The notes beneath the pieces were generated by a model. It made no database searches, had not been told where the DNA came from, and saw nothing but the letters and a program-made list of their open reading frames with translations. Source: CAZDBA01 sp965224765 (lineage in GTDB: Bacteria > Planctomycetota > Planctomycetia > Pirellulales > Pirellulaceae). Taken from it: DNA of 64,000 nucleotides. Made by a program: the position numbers and the translations under genes. Below are positions 37,463-46,369 of the stretch, in pieces (position 1 is the first letter of the stretch; every line of letters starts with the position of its first letter). Location of the stretch: assembly GCA_965224765.1 (NCBI GenBank), contig CBDDAC010000040.1, forward strand, positions 1 to 64,000, read 5' to 3'.

Positions 37463-38143
37463 GTGGTGCATCCTGTGAAGAAGTCAGAACAATCGTTTTC
37501 AAATCTAATGTGGGTGATGACCTTCGTTTTCTTTAGTTGCATTGGCTGCAATTCGAATCCTCGAGCGGAAAAGGAAAACGCCAGTGAGAAAACCTTGCTG
37601 GCACTTGAAAACCCTGGAGACTCAAAGAGTACCGCAGATACTGAAGACAGTGTTGACGATGTATCAACCGACCCGAATGCGGCACCGGAAATCGAATTGG
37701 AGCATGTATTCCAGGGGCCCAGCGCAGAGAGAGTGAATCTGAAAGAGTTGCGAGGAAACGTTGTCGTACTCGACTATTGGGCGACTTGGTGAGCTCCCTG
37801 CGTGAGTGCCGTGCCGCACACCAACAAGATTATCAAGGAATTGGCCGGTCAGCCGATTCAATTCATTGCAATCACAGATGAAGATCCAGAACTAATCAAA
37901 ACGTTTATTTCCAAGCGCACGTTTTCGAGCTGGGTTGGAATCGACAGCGACGGGAGTACGCTTGAGGACTACGAGATTTCCAGTCGCCCCGAGGTTGTTG
38001 TGATTGACCGAAAAGGCCGAATCGTCTTTCGAGGACTACCGAGGCATCTTTCGGTAGAACTCCTGACTGAGATTATTGACGGCACCTACCAACCGTCCGA
38101 TTCCGGCTTGACTAGTTTACCCGAAACAGACACTGGTCATTAG
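37463..38143 (+). CDS. TlpA-like lipoprotein thioredoxin with TGA at the first active-site cysteine, probable selenoprotein
   Basis: 226 residues when TGA 37790-37792 (residue 110) is read. The start could also be GTG 37475. A lipoprotein signal (WVMTFVFFSCIGC, lipidated cysteine near 29) is followed by an acidic linker and a TlpA domain: LKELRGNVVVLDYWATW-TGA-APCVSAVPHTNK. Normal family members read WATWCGPC, so TGA stands exactly at the nucleophilic cysteine and C113 is the resolving one. The frame continues with the expected thioredoxin strands (FIAITDEDPELIK, VVVIDRKGRIVFRG) to TAG 38143. A U-x-x-C thioredoxin is an established selenoprotein type. A single Cys-to-stop mutation is the alternative, but the remaining sequence shows no decay. 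Confidence 0.82.
37806..37819 (+). promoter_or_regulatory. SECIS-like hairpin, UxxC thioredoxin gene
   Basis: GTGC and GCAC pair around the loop CGTGCC, with a further G-C pair beyond an A-A mismatch. The loop starts 18 nt after the TGA at 37790-37792 and has G in its second position. The stem is short, so it is modest evidence by itself. Confidence 0.4.
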
Positions 38144-38264
38144 CGGATTTCCTGTTGTGCGATAATTGTGTACCAATATGGATTCAGACAAAACGGCTCC
38201 GGAAATCAAAATGAAAATCGACTCTTTAACGATCGTACCAGGTGCACTTTCCGCTCGATAAGCC

Positions 38265-39527
38265 TTATCGGATGTCACCGGTCTTGGAACGGAGCAATCG
38301 CTCAAAGTCGATCGGCCTGGTGCAATCAAGAGAGGCTTCGCTGGGCTGCAGTGGATACTTTAGTCCAGTTGCACAATTGAACAGAACCACGGACTCTTCT
38401 GGTGAGATTCGACCGTTGTCGACTTCCTGTTCGTAGGCAGCAAGCGTTGCTGCGCCCTCTGGGCATAACAATTGGCCCTCCCTGACGGCTGCCTTTTCTC
38501 TTGCAGCCAGAATTGCATCATCGGATACTGCGACGGCGAATCCGTTACTCTCGCGAACCGCTCGCAAGATCAGGAAGTCACCCACCGCGGCGGGTACACG
38601 AATCCCTGCAGCGACGGTGACAGCATTCTCCCATAATGGAGCGTGCTCATCGCCAGCTTCAAACGCTTTCACCATAGGTGCGCAGCCTTCCGCTTGAACG
38701 GCAACCATGCGAGGAAGTTTGCAGGTGATCCAGCCAATGGCCTGCAGTTCCTGAAATGCTTTCCACATACCAATTAACCCCGTGCCACCACCAGTTGGAT
38801 ACATAATCACATCGGGCAAGGTCCACTTGAACTGCTCAGCCAACTCAAGCCCCATCGTTTTTTTTCCTTCGATGCGATAAGGCTCCTTGAGCGTGGATAG
38901 GTCAAACCAGCCCATTTGTTTTTTCCCATCGGCGACTATTCTGCCACAGTCGTTAATAAGTCCGTTGACGCGCCAAACCCTTGCCCCGTGAGCGGCGATC
39001 TCGCGGATATTGATCTCAGGTGTGTCGGCTGGGCAAAACACATATGTTTCCAACCCCGCTCTTGCCCCATACGCGGCCAATGCGGCACCGGCGTTGCCAT
39101 TGGTCGGCATTGCAACCCGTTTTACTCCTAACTCTTTTGCCATTGAAACTGCCATGCAGATTCCGCGTGCTTTGAATGATCCGGTCGGAAGGCGGCCCTC
39201 GTCTTTGACAAATAGTGACCCAGAACCTTTGGCAAGCGTTGGCAGCGAAATCAATGGAGTCGTAATTTCACCCAGTCGAACAATATTTTCCGAATGGCAC
39301 ACCGGCAAGAATTCGCGATATCGCCATAATTCTCCTGGTCTACTGGCAATCTGGTCTTTGGAAACGGTCTCCCGAATTTGTTCCAGATCATATTTCACCA
39401 ACAACGGCTTCCCTGCAGCTGACAGTTCATGCAGTTGATTCGCCTCATAGCGGTCGCCATTCAACCCGCATTCCAGATGAGTAACAAAAGTGTTTGTCTT
39501 GGGCGCAAAAGAATTCATTTGAATCAT
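38265..39527 (-). CDS. thrC: Threonine synthase
   Basis: 420 residues. A PLP-dependent fold-type II enzyme: the PLP-lysine is in LPTGSFKARG (K119), preceded by LFVKDEGR. The substrate/cofactor loops are MPTNGNAGAALAAYGARAG and the glycine-rich phosphate site PTGGGTGLIGMW. Length and the WRYREFLP and LGEITTPLI segments fit the threonine synthase family, which turns O-phosphohomoserine into threonine, rather than threonine dehydratase. It is a single gene convergent with the thioredoxin gene. A second start at 39518 is equally possible. Confidence 0.88.
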   Translation of the reverse strand: MIQMNSFAPKTNTFVTHLECGLNGDRYEANQLHELSAAGKPLLVKYDLEQIRETVSKDQIASRPGELWRYREFLPVCHSENIVRLGEITTPLISLPTLAKGSGSLFVKDEGRLPTGSFKARGICMAVSMAKELGVKRVAMPTNGNAGAALAAYGARAGLETYVFCPADTPEINIREIAAHGARVWRVNGLINDCGRIVADGKKQMGWFDLSTLKEPYRIEGKKTMGLELAEQFKWTLPDVIMYPTGGGTGLIGMWKAFQELQAIGWITCKLPRMVAVQAEGCAPMVKAFEAGDEHAPLWENAVTVAAGIRVPAAVGDFLILRAVRESNGFAVAVSDDAILAAREKAAVREGQLLCPEGAATLAAYEQEVDNGRISPEESVVLFNCATGLKYPLQPSEASLDCTRPIDFERLLRSKTGDIR

Positions 39528-39927
39528 TTCTAGAGATCTTCGAGGGAATGTTATCGTTGCGATTGATGTTGAGCGTTCAATATTTGAGATTCAAATGCAA
39601 CGAAGGTAAGAGCCTATCGCGTCACAGTTGTAATTGTCACGATCCCTCACGGTTTTGCAAAAAAAGCAATATCATTGACCAATGTTGAGTCTCAGTTACG
39701 TCTTGTAAGAATTGCCACAGACTCCATCAATCGTTTAGCCCAAGTCCTACGAGACAGAATTGGCAGACACTCAAGCTAGTTGCCTAAGGCAATCGGCCCC
39801 AGAAAAACTGCCGCAGCAAAAACCGAAAATTGATCTTGTGCTGAGAGATTTTCCGAAAAAAGACTGGTAGGTAGACGAGTTCAGGTATCATATTTACTCT
39901 TACGTCATTTCATTCCGGATACGATTC
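39528..39927. other. Divergent intergenic region, nothing recognised
   Basis: 400 bases between divergent threonine synthase and esterase genes. It presumably holds both promoters. No gene, RNA or repeat was seen. Confidence 0.4.
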
Positions 39928-42900
39928 ATGCCTGACACTGAAAACAACACTCCTCGAGGCGTTCCATGTGTGTGTTTCCGTTTTTCGGCGTTGCTCATGT
40001 TTCTTTTGTTCCCAGCGGCGGCTGGTGCGCAGACGGCTAGCGACGTTGCCCATAACAAGGCCATCAGCGTTGAGCCGGATCGCGAGATTGTGTTCAAGAA
40101 GACGCCTCAGGGCAAATTACGACTGCATGCATTCCTGCCAAATGACTGGAAGCCGACGGATCGACGCAGTGCGATTGTCTTCTTTTTTGGAGGTGGTTGG
40201 GTAGGAGGATCACCGAAGCAGCTCTATCCGCAGGCACGGCATCTGGCTGATCAGGGAATGGTTGCTTTCTCCGCCGAGTATCGCGTGAACCGCCGTCATA
40301 AGACATCGCCTTTTGAGTGTGTCGAAGACGGTAAGTCGGCCATTCGCTACATTCGAGAGCACGCTGCGGAACTTGGTGTTGACCCAGAACGCGTCGCTGC
40401 CGGAGGCGCTTCGGCTGGAGGGCACGTTGCCATTTGTACCGCGTTGATTGCCGATTCCAAAGAAGAGTTGTCTCAGTCGAGCTCGGTTCCTGATGCGGTG
40501 ATTGCTTTCAATCCGGTTGTTGATACAGGCCCCGAGGGGTACGGCCACAACAATTTGAAGGATCGCTACCGTGAGCTTTCACCGGTTGAGCATGTACGTG
40601 AAAAACTGCCGCCGATGCTGATCTTTCATGGTACCAGCGATACGACGGTTCCGTTTGAGAGCGCGTCACGGTTCGGCGAACTCATGGTCAAGTATGGAAA
40701 TGACTGCCAGGTCGTACCGTTCAAGGATATGGTTCACGGGTTTTTCAATTTTGGTCGCAATGAAAACAAGCCCTATCTCGAAACGCTGAAGCTCACGGAT
40801 CATTTCCTTTCACGGCTCGAGTACTTGCCAACAGATTCAGATACCGCACGAAAGTCAGCGTCTCCGATTCACGAAAGGATTGAATGGACAGACATTTGGG
40901 TCACCAACGCTGACAAGAATGATTTGCCCCGAGTGTTGTTTGTTGGCGACTCGATTACTCGTGGATATTTCGGTGCCGCGGAAAAGGAACTGGCGGGAAA
41001 AGCCGACTGTGGTCGGTTGGCGACATCGGCCTTTATCTCACACGAAGATTTCCTCAGCAACCTGAAGACGCTGCTCAAACGTTATCACTGGGACGTGATC
41101 CATATCAACAACGGACTCCATGGCTGGGAGTATACCGAGGAACAATACCGCGATGGATTTCCGACACTTGGGGCGTTGTTGGAAAAGAACGCTGCTGACG
41201 CAACTGTTATCTGGGCCATGACCACGCCGCTGAGAGAACGCGACAACCTGGAGAAGATTCGCGAGGAATCAAATACGCGCGTGCGAGAACGAAATCGCAT
41301 CGCTGCCGAATTCGCAAAGAAGAATGGTTATGGCACGTCGGACCTGTTCTCGCTTTCGATCGACCACGCCGACCATCACCGTAACGATGGCACCCACTTC
41401 AGTCGCAAGGGCATCGCATTGCAGGGCAAATTCGTTGGCGACATTGTCATGAGAGTCTTGGACGAACATGACAGGGAACGGGAGCGAATTGAACAGGGTG
41501 ACGACAATGTCAAGTGGGAAGCGCTCGAATACGAAAGTGACTTTGAATCCGGGGCTGCCGACTGGGAGTTCGTTGATTCCGGCTGCTGGAAGATTGCCCA
41601 GCGTGGGAACAATCGTGTGCTCAGTCTACATAAGAAAAAGGGAGATTTTGAGCCCAAGGTGCGCAGTCTCTATCACATGGCTTTGCTCAAGCAAAAAGAA
41701 GTCGGTGACTTTCAGGCTGATGTTCGCATGTTGAGCACCGAACCTGACTATGGGCACCGCGACGCCTGCTTTGTTTTTGGATACCAAAGCCCGACTCGCT
41801 ATTACTACATCCACCTGGGGAAAAAGACCGACAGCTCTGCTCACCAGATCCATATTGTTGACGACAAAGATCGTTCCGCGATCACACTCACAAATAACTC
41901 AGGCACGCCATGGGACGACAACTGGCATAACGTACGGGTGCGACGCGATACAAACTCGGGTGAGATCGCTGTCTATTTTGACAACATGGATTCGCCCACG
42001 ATGACAGCCAAAGACACCACATTCACTTGGGGGCGTGTGGGCTTGGGGTCATTTGATGACACAGTCGACTTTGATGATTTTTGGCTTGAAGGCAAGTCGG
42101 CAAAACGCGCAGACGGCGACGCAAATAAAACGAAAGCTCAAGATCAAACTGGAAGCAGACGGGACGCTGATGAAGCCCTCCGGAAGAAGAACGGATATCG
42201 AGGTCTTGAGAATCCTGACTCCGATCTTCCTAACGTGTTGTTGGTGGGCGACTCGATTTGCAGTGGTTACAACGATGAGGTACGTGAGCTACTTGCAGGC
42301 AAAGCCAATGTGTATGTCTGGGTGACCGGAATGAACATTCGCCGTGGCAATATTGAGGATGTTCAGCGAACTGTGCTGGCCGCGGAAGTTTTTGACGTCG
42401 TTCACTTCAACATTGGTCTGCACGGATTAGGAGATCGAATTCCGGAGGACATGTATGAACCACTGCTCCGAAAGTACGTCGCCAACTATTACAAGTACGC
42501 TGGCGGGGCTCACTTGATCTGGGGCAGCACCACTCCGATTTGGGACAAGAAGACCAATATCCTCAGCCTCGGAAACGCAAAGATTGTTAAGCGAAATGCA
42601 GTTGCCGCGAGGGTGATGAAAGAGAACGAAATACCTGTCACTGAGTTGTATGATTCCGTGTCCGACAAGTTGGAGCTAGGCGACGGCATTCATTGGTCGG
42701 GAGACGGCTATATGATTATGGCCAAAACGATCGTGCCAAATATTGAATTCGCTCTCAAGAAACCTCGTCAAAAAACTGAAAACGGCATGTCCCAAAGTGG
42801 CGGAAAAACTACGCCAAAACAGGAATCGAAAACTGTCGCCAACTCAAACACTCCTGTAACAGCTCGTCCCGTTCCGAAGACCGGACGCGGCTGGCAGATC

Positions 42901-43503
42901 CGACACAAGGCGATGAGTGAACGAGTCAAACAAGGGAACGTTGACTTGGTATTTATCGGCGACTCGATCACACATTTTTGGGATCGCAAGGATCAGGGCT
43001 TGCCTGTTTGGAATGAATATTACGGAGCACGTAATGCCGTGAACCTTGGGATCAGTGCCGATCGAATTCAGCACGTGCTGTGGCGTTTGCAAAATGGAAA
43101 TCTCGACGGCGTTTCGCCGAAAGTCGCCGTCGTAATGATTGGCACAAACAACTCCGGTAGTGATTCGCCCGAGGATATTGCTGCGGGTGTCAAAGCGGTC
43201 GTCACCACCATTGAGGAAAAGTGCCCGACGACTCGTGTTTTGATTCTTGGCATCTTTCCACGCGGCAAAGATGCTACCGACAAGCGACGAATCGTGAACA
43301 ACAAGGCAAACGAAATCATCTCTAAGTTCGCCGATAACCGTACGATCTTCTACATGAATATCGGAGACAAAATGCTGGAAGAAGATCGTGCTTTGTCTCG
43401 CGAGGTCATGCCTGATCTCCTGCACCCCGGCAAAAAGGGCTACGAAATATGGGCAGAAGCAATCGAGGAAAAACTCAAAAAATTGCTCGGTGAGAAGAAA
43501 TGA
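39928..43503 (+). CDS. Multidomain secreted esterase: alpha/beta hydrolase, beta-sandwich and three SGNH hydrolases
   Basis: 1191 residues. A signal helix (SALLMFLLFPAAAGAQ, cleavage ~35) precedes an alpha/beta hydrolase at ~55-305: oxyanion loop FFFGGGWVGG, nucleophile GGASAGG with S162, GTSDTTVPF and a catalytic-His candidate in MVHGFF. Then come SGNH domain 1 (~325-490; VGDSITRG, DGTHFSRKG), a LamG/DUF1080-like beta-sandwich (~510-715; DNNWHNVRVRRD, GRVGLGSFDDTVDFDDFWL), SGNH 2 (~755-930; VGDSICSG, DGIHWSGDG), and SGNH 3 (~970-1190; IGDSITHFWD, MIGTNNSG, DLLHPGKKGY). All three SGNH domains keep the block I serine and block V Asp-His. Four ester-cleaving sites suggest deacetylation of complex polysaccharide. 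Confidence 0.88.
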   Translation: MPDTENNTPRGVPCVCFRFSALLMFLLFPAAAGAQTASDVAHNKAISVEPDREIVFKKTPQGKLRLHAFLPNDWKPTDRRSAIVFFFGGGWVGGSPKQLYPQARHLADQGMVAFSAEYRVNRRHKTSPFECVEDGKSAIRYIREHAAELGVDPERVAAGGASAGGHVAICTALIADSKEELSQSSSVPDAVIAFNPVVDTGPEGYGHNNLKDRYRELSPVEHVREKLPPMLIFHGTSDTTVPFESASRFGELMVKYGNDCQVVPFKDMVHGFFNFGRNENKPYLETLKLTDHFLSRLEYLPTDSDTARKSASPIHERIEWTDIWVTNADKNDLPRVLFVGDSITRGYFGAAEKELAGKADCGRLATSAFISHEDFLSNLKTLLKRYHWDVIHINNGLHGWEYTEEQYRDGFPTLGALLEKNAADATVIWAMTTPLRERDNLEKIREESNTRVRERNRIAAEFAKKNGYGTSDLFSLSIDHADHHRNDGTHFSRKGIALQGKFVGDIVMRVLDEHDRERERIEQGDDNVKWEALEYESDFESGAADWEFVDSGCWKIAQRGNNRVLSLHKKKGDFEPKVRSLYHMALLKQKEVGDFQADVRMLSTEPDYGHRDACFVFGYQSPTRYYYIHLGKKTDSSAHQIHIVDDKDRSAITLTNNSGTPWDDNWHNVRVRRDTNSGEIAVYFDNMDSPTMTAKDTTFTWGRVGLGSFDDTVDFDDFWLEGKSAKRADGDANKTKAQDQTGSRRDADEALRKKNGYRGLENPDSDLPNVLLVGDSICSGYNDEVRELLAGKANVYVWVTGMNIRRGNIEDVQRTVLAAEVFDVVHFNIGLHGLGDRIPEDMYEPLLRKYVANYYKYAGGAHLIWGSTTPIWDKKTNILSLGNAKIVKRNAVAARVMKENEIPVTELYDSVSDKLELGDGIHWSGDGYMIMAKTIVPNIEFALKKPRQKTENGMSQSGGKTTPKQESKTVANSNTPVTARPVPKTGRGWQIRHKAMSERVKQGNVDLVFIGDSITHFWDRKDQGLPVWNEYYGARNAVNLGISADRIQHVLWRLQNGNLDGVSPKVAVVMIGTNNSGSDSPEDIAAGVKAVVTTIEEKCPTTRVLILGIFPRGKDATDKRRIVNNKANEIISKFADNRTIFYMNIGDKMLEEDRALSREVMPDLLHPGKKGYEIWAEAIEEKLKKLLGEKK

Positions 43504-43712
43504 CAATGTGTCATCGTCACATCATTGTGACGTACATTTCTCACTTGAACTAAATGCTCGCACTGTCCTGCGACGAAAATTGCCGTTTAGATATTGCCAA
43601 AATCGAAATGGACTATTTGATAGTAAAATGAAATCAACCCTCAATTGGACAAGTTTGTTTCTAGCGAGAGCCGTACTTGGCGTCTACCAGGAACTCGAAG
43701 GGAATTGACTGC

Positions 43713-43850
43713 GATGACCTTAACGACTCGGTTGCTTGTATGGGCGGTCATCCGCAAGCCAAGACTCCCAACCTGAATCGCCTGATGAAACAAGGCGTTC
43801 AGTTTTCCTACGCCATGCTGATCGACACAATCCTTCGCAACAATCAATAG
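43713..43850 (+). pseudogene. N-terminal fragment of a sulfatase
   Basis: An open stretch reads DDLNDSVACMGGHPQAKTPN then LNRLMKQGVQFSYAM, the typical sulfatase N-terminus (DDxN metal site and the GGHP...TPNLDRLA segment). It stops at 43850 before the C-x-P/A-x-R formylglycine site, and there is no start or signal sequence in frame. It is a remnant of a sulfatase gene squeezed between two carbohydrate-active genes. This suggests a sulfated-polysaccharide locus that has lost a member. Confidence 0.65.
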
Positions 43851-43864
43851 AGAATATCGCTGCC

Positions 43865-46150
43865 ATGAAATCTAGAATCATTATCGCAATCCTGTTGCTT
43901 GCCGGCTGGTCACATCCTTTTGGTGTTCTTGCACAGGAGTTTTACGTCGCCCCCAACGGCAACGACTCCAGTTCCGGCACGAAAGAGAAACCTTTCGCTT
44001 CGTTGGCTCGGGCACAAGACGAAGTTCGTGAATACAAACAGGCCCATCCCAACGAGGGCATTACCGTCTGGTTGCGAGGTGGAATCTATGGCCTGAAAGA
44101 GACGGTTGTATTCACACTTGACGATTGCGGCAGCGAATCACAGGCGATCACTTACGCGGCGTTTCCAGGTGAGACGCCTGTACTCAGTGCTGGCGTTCCG
44201 GTTGAACATTGGAAACGTCTTGAAAACAACCCGAAAACGCTATCGGTCGCAGTACATGGAAAGCTCTGGGTTGCCGACGTTTCCTTCATTCACACGCTCA
44301 AGGACAAGCAGCTACCATCGCCATCGGTCGCTCCTCAGTTGGATCGTAACGCTCGCATACTAACGTTGTACCGAGACGGCAAACCGTTGCCACGTGCTCG
44401 CGGGAGTCGCTTCTCATTGGAGAAGGTTCCCGACGCTCTCCGCGCTGACGCACAGGCGTTTCGCTTTCCCAGCGGGGTACTCGATAGGTGGGAAGATTTG
44501 TCCGTAGCGGAGTTGGCACTTATTCCCAGCCGAAGCTGGGTCAGCAACATTCTGGGAATTGAGTCGGTGGACCAGGAGGAGCGAGTGGCGCGCGCAACTG
44601 TGCCTCCGACGTACCCACTACGGCCGACTAAAACTCACGTCAAGGAAGCGAACGCATGGATTGAGAATTCATTAGCCCTGCTCGATGAACCGGGAGAGTG
44701 GGTGCATGATAGCCGGAACAACAAGCTTTACTTGTGGCCGCTGGAGGGCAAGAATCCTGTCAACATTACGGCTCCCGTTCTGACTGAACTAATCCGCATC
44801 GAGGGTAAGACCGACTATGCTGGCGAGGAAGACACACCGGTCACGCATCTTGTTTTCCGTGGGCTGACGTTCACGCAGGGAGACCGATTCGCCTGGCACG
44901 GCCGCACCGGCTGGGGCGTCCAGCATGACTGGGAACGATTTGACAGTCCGAGTGCCATGATGCGACTCAGGGGAGCGGAACACTGCGTCGTCGAAGACTG
45001 CGATTTTACAACCGCTGGTTCGACCGGAATTCGGTTTGATTTTCATTGCCAGAACAATCGAGTCGTTGGAAATCACTTCCGGCACCTTGGTGGCGTCGGA
45101 ATATTCCTGGGCGGGTATGGGCCTGGTACGAAAAACGTAAATCGACGGAATGTTGTCGAGAACAATCTCATTCATCACATCGGTGAAATGTACCTCGGTT
45201 CGCCGGGGATCTTTGTGTGGCAGAGCAGCGAGAACCGAATCGAACACAACGAGTTGCATGACCTGCCGTACGCCGGAATCTGTGTAACCGGTCGAATTGT
45301 TTGGAGTTCAGATGGCACTGAAGAATGTTGTCAAACGATTCGTTGGCACGAAATTCCCGGCGACAAAGAGAGTTGGGGATACGGACGCCGATCTTCATCG
45401 TGGGCACAGCGCGAGAAGTTTCTTCACTCGCGAGACAACGCGATTGTACGGAACGATATCCACGACATCATGCAGCACTGCGGCGACGGCAATTGCATCT
45501 ACATCTCAGGAGCCGGGCCAGGCAACAAAGTGATTGAGAACTACTGCCACGATTGTCCCAGCCGGCACATGAATTCCACGATTCGTTGCGACGACGACCA
45601 GAACGACACGCTCATCAAACGAAACATCATTCACCGCACGGCTGGCGACGCAGAAGGATTTCTTATCAAGGGCAGGAATGACGTCATCGAAAACCTGCTT
45701 GTCGACTTGCGCACCAACAGCGGACGACATCGCGGTTACATGCGATTCTATTCTGGAACCGTTGAAAGCTCCGTGATCCGAGGTAACGTTTTTTACTCAC
45801 GCGACAAGTCTCAGAACGTGAATCAGGAAAACCCGTCTTTGGCGCGCAGTCAGGGCGGTAGACTACGTGACACTGATGCCAACCGGAATGTCTACTTCTG
45901 CGAAGATGATCCTGCATGGGGAAGTCGGCACATCAGAGAGCAGAATGAATTCGGGATTGAAACAAACAGCCTTTCTTCCGATCCGCTATTCGAGAACATC
46001 GACAAAGGTATCTTCCGCTTCAAGCTTGATTCGCCAGCACTCAAGCTGGGAATTGAGCAACCATTGTCCATCAAGGAGATCGGGCTGCGAGAACCACATC
46101 GAACCCGCCTGCGAGCAAAAGACAAAATGAATTCCCACAGTAGCAAGTAA
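43865..46150 (+). CDS. Secreted parallel beta-helix protein (pectate lyase-like)
   Basis: 761 residues from ATG 43865, chosen because it begins a clean signal peptide (MKSRIIIAILLLAGWSHPFGVLAQ). A longer frame to 43736 runs through the sulfatase remnant. EFYVAPNGNDSSSGTKEKPF is the usual N-cap of secreted beta-helix enzymes. Repeated turns follow from ~370 (HCVVEDCDFTTAGSTGIRF, NNRVVGNHFRHLGGVGIFL, NNLIHHIGEMYLGSPGIF, NAIVRNDIHDIMQHCGDGN), as in PF13229 beta-helix proteins. It probably binds or cleaves a polysaccharide; catalytic residues cannot be assigned. It is the downstream neighbour of the multidomain esterase. Confidence 0.85.
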   Translation: MKSRIIIAILLLAGWSHPFGVLAQEFYVAPNGNDSSSGTKEKPFASLARAQDEVREYKQAHPNEGITVWLRGGIYGLKETVVFTLDDCGSESQAITYAAFPGETPVLSAGVPVEHWKRLENNPKTLSVAVHGKLWVADVSFIHTLKDKQLPSPSVAPQLDRNARILTLYRDGKPLPRARGSRFSLEKVPDALRADAQAFRFPSGVLDRWEDLSVAELALIPSRSWVSNILGIESVDQEERVARATVPPTYPLRPTKTHVKEANAWIENSLALLDEPGEWVHDSRNNKLYLWPLEGKNPVNITAPVLTELIRIEGKTDYAGEEDTPVTHLVFRGLTFTQGDRFAWHGRTGWGVQHDWERFDSPSAMMRLRGAEHCVVEDCDFTTAGSTGIRFDFHCQNNRVVGNHFRHLGGVGIFLGGYGPGTKNVNRRNVVENNLIHHIGEMYLGSPGIFVWQSSENRIEHNELHDLPYAGICVTGRIVWSSDGTEECCQTIRWHEIPGDKESWGYGRRSSSWAQREKFLHSRDNAIVRNDIHDIMQHCGDGNCIYISGAGPGNKVIENYCHDCPSRHMNSTIRCDDDQNDTLIKRNIIHRTAGDAEGFLIKGRNDVIENLLVDLRTNSGRHRGYMRFYSGTVESSVIRGNVFYSRDKSQNVNQENPSLARSQGGRLRDTDANRNVYFCEDDPAWGSRHIREQNEFGIETNSLSSDPLFENIDKGIFRFKLDSPALKLGIEQPLSIKEIGLREPHRTRLRAKDKMNSHSSK

Positions 46151-46369
46151 GTCGATTGACAATACTACAGTTGAGCATCCAATGAAGGCAGCCTGGGAAC
46201 ACCTTCGCAAATCCACAATGGCGAAACTGACCTATACACCCAACCCATTTCGTGTTGTCTTCGCCTGCACATCGCTGTTGGTCGTCATCGAGCACGCCTC
46301 CCACTGCGGCGATAATGTTCTTGCTCGATCGTTTGAGATTCTGGTTCGTTCATATCCACCTTTGCATGG

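Noticed and set aside
26618..38143. TGA as a sense codon for tryptophan throughout the genome
   Set aside because: Several intact genes end in TGA where the frame soon stops again or overlaps the next start (for example at 23380, 34595 and 58270), so TGA is a normal stop.
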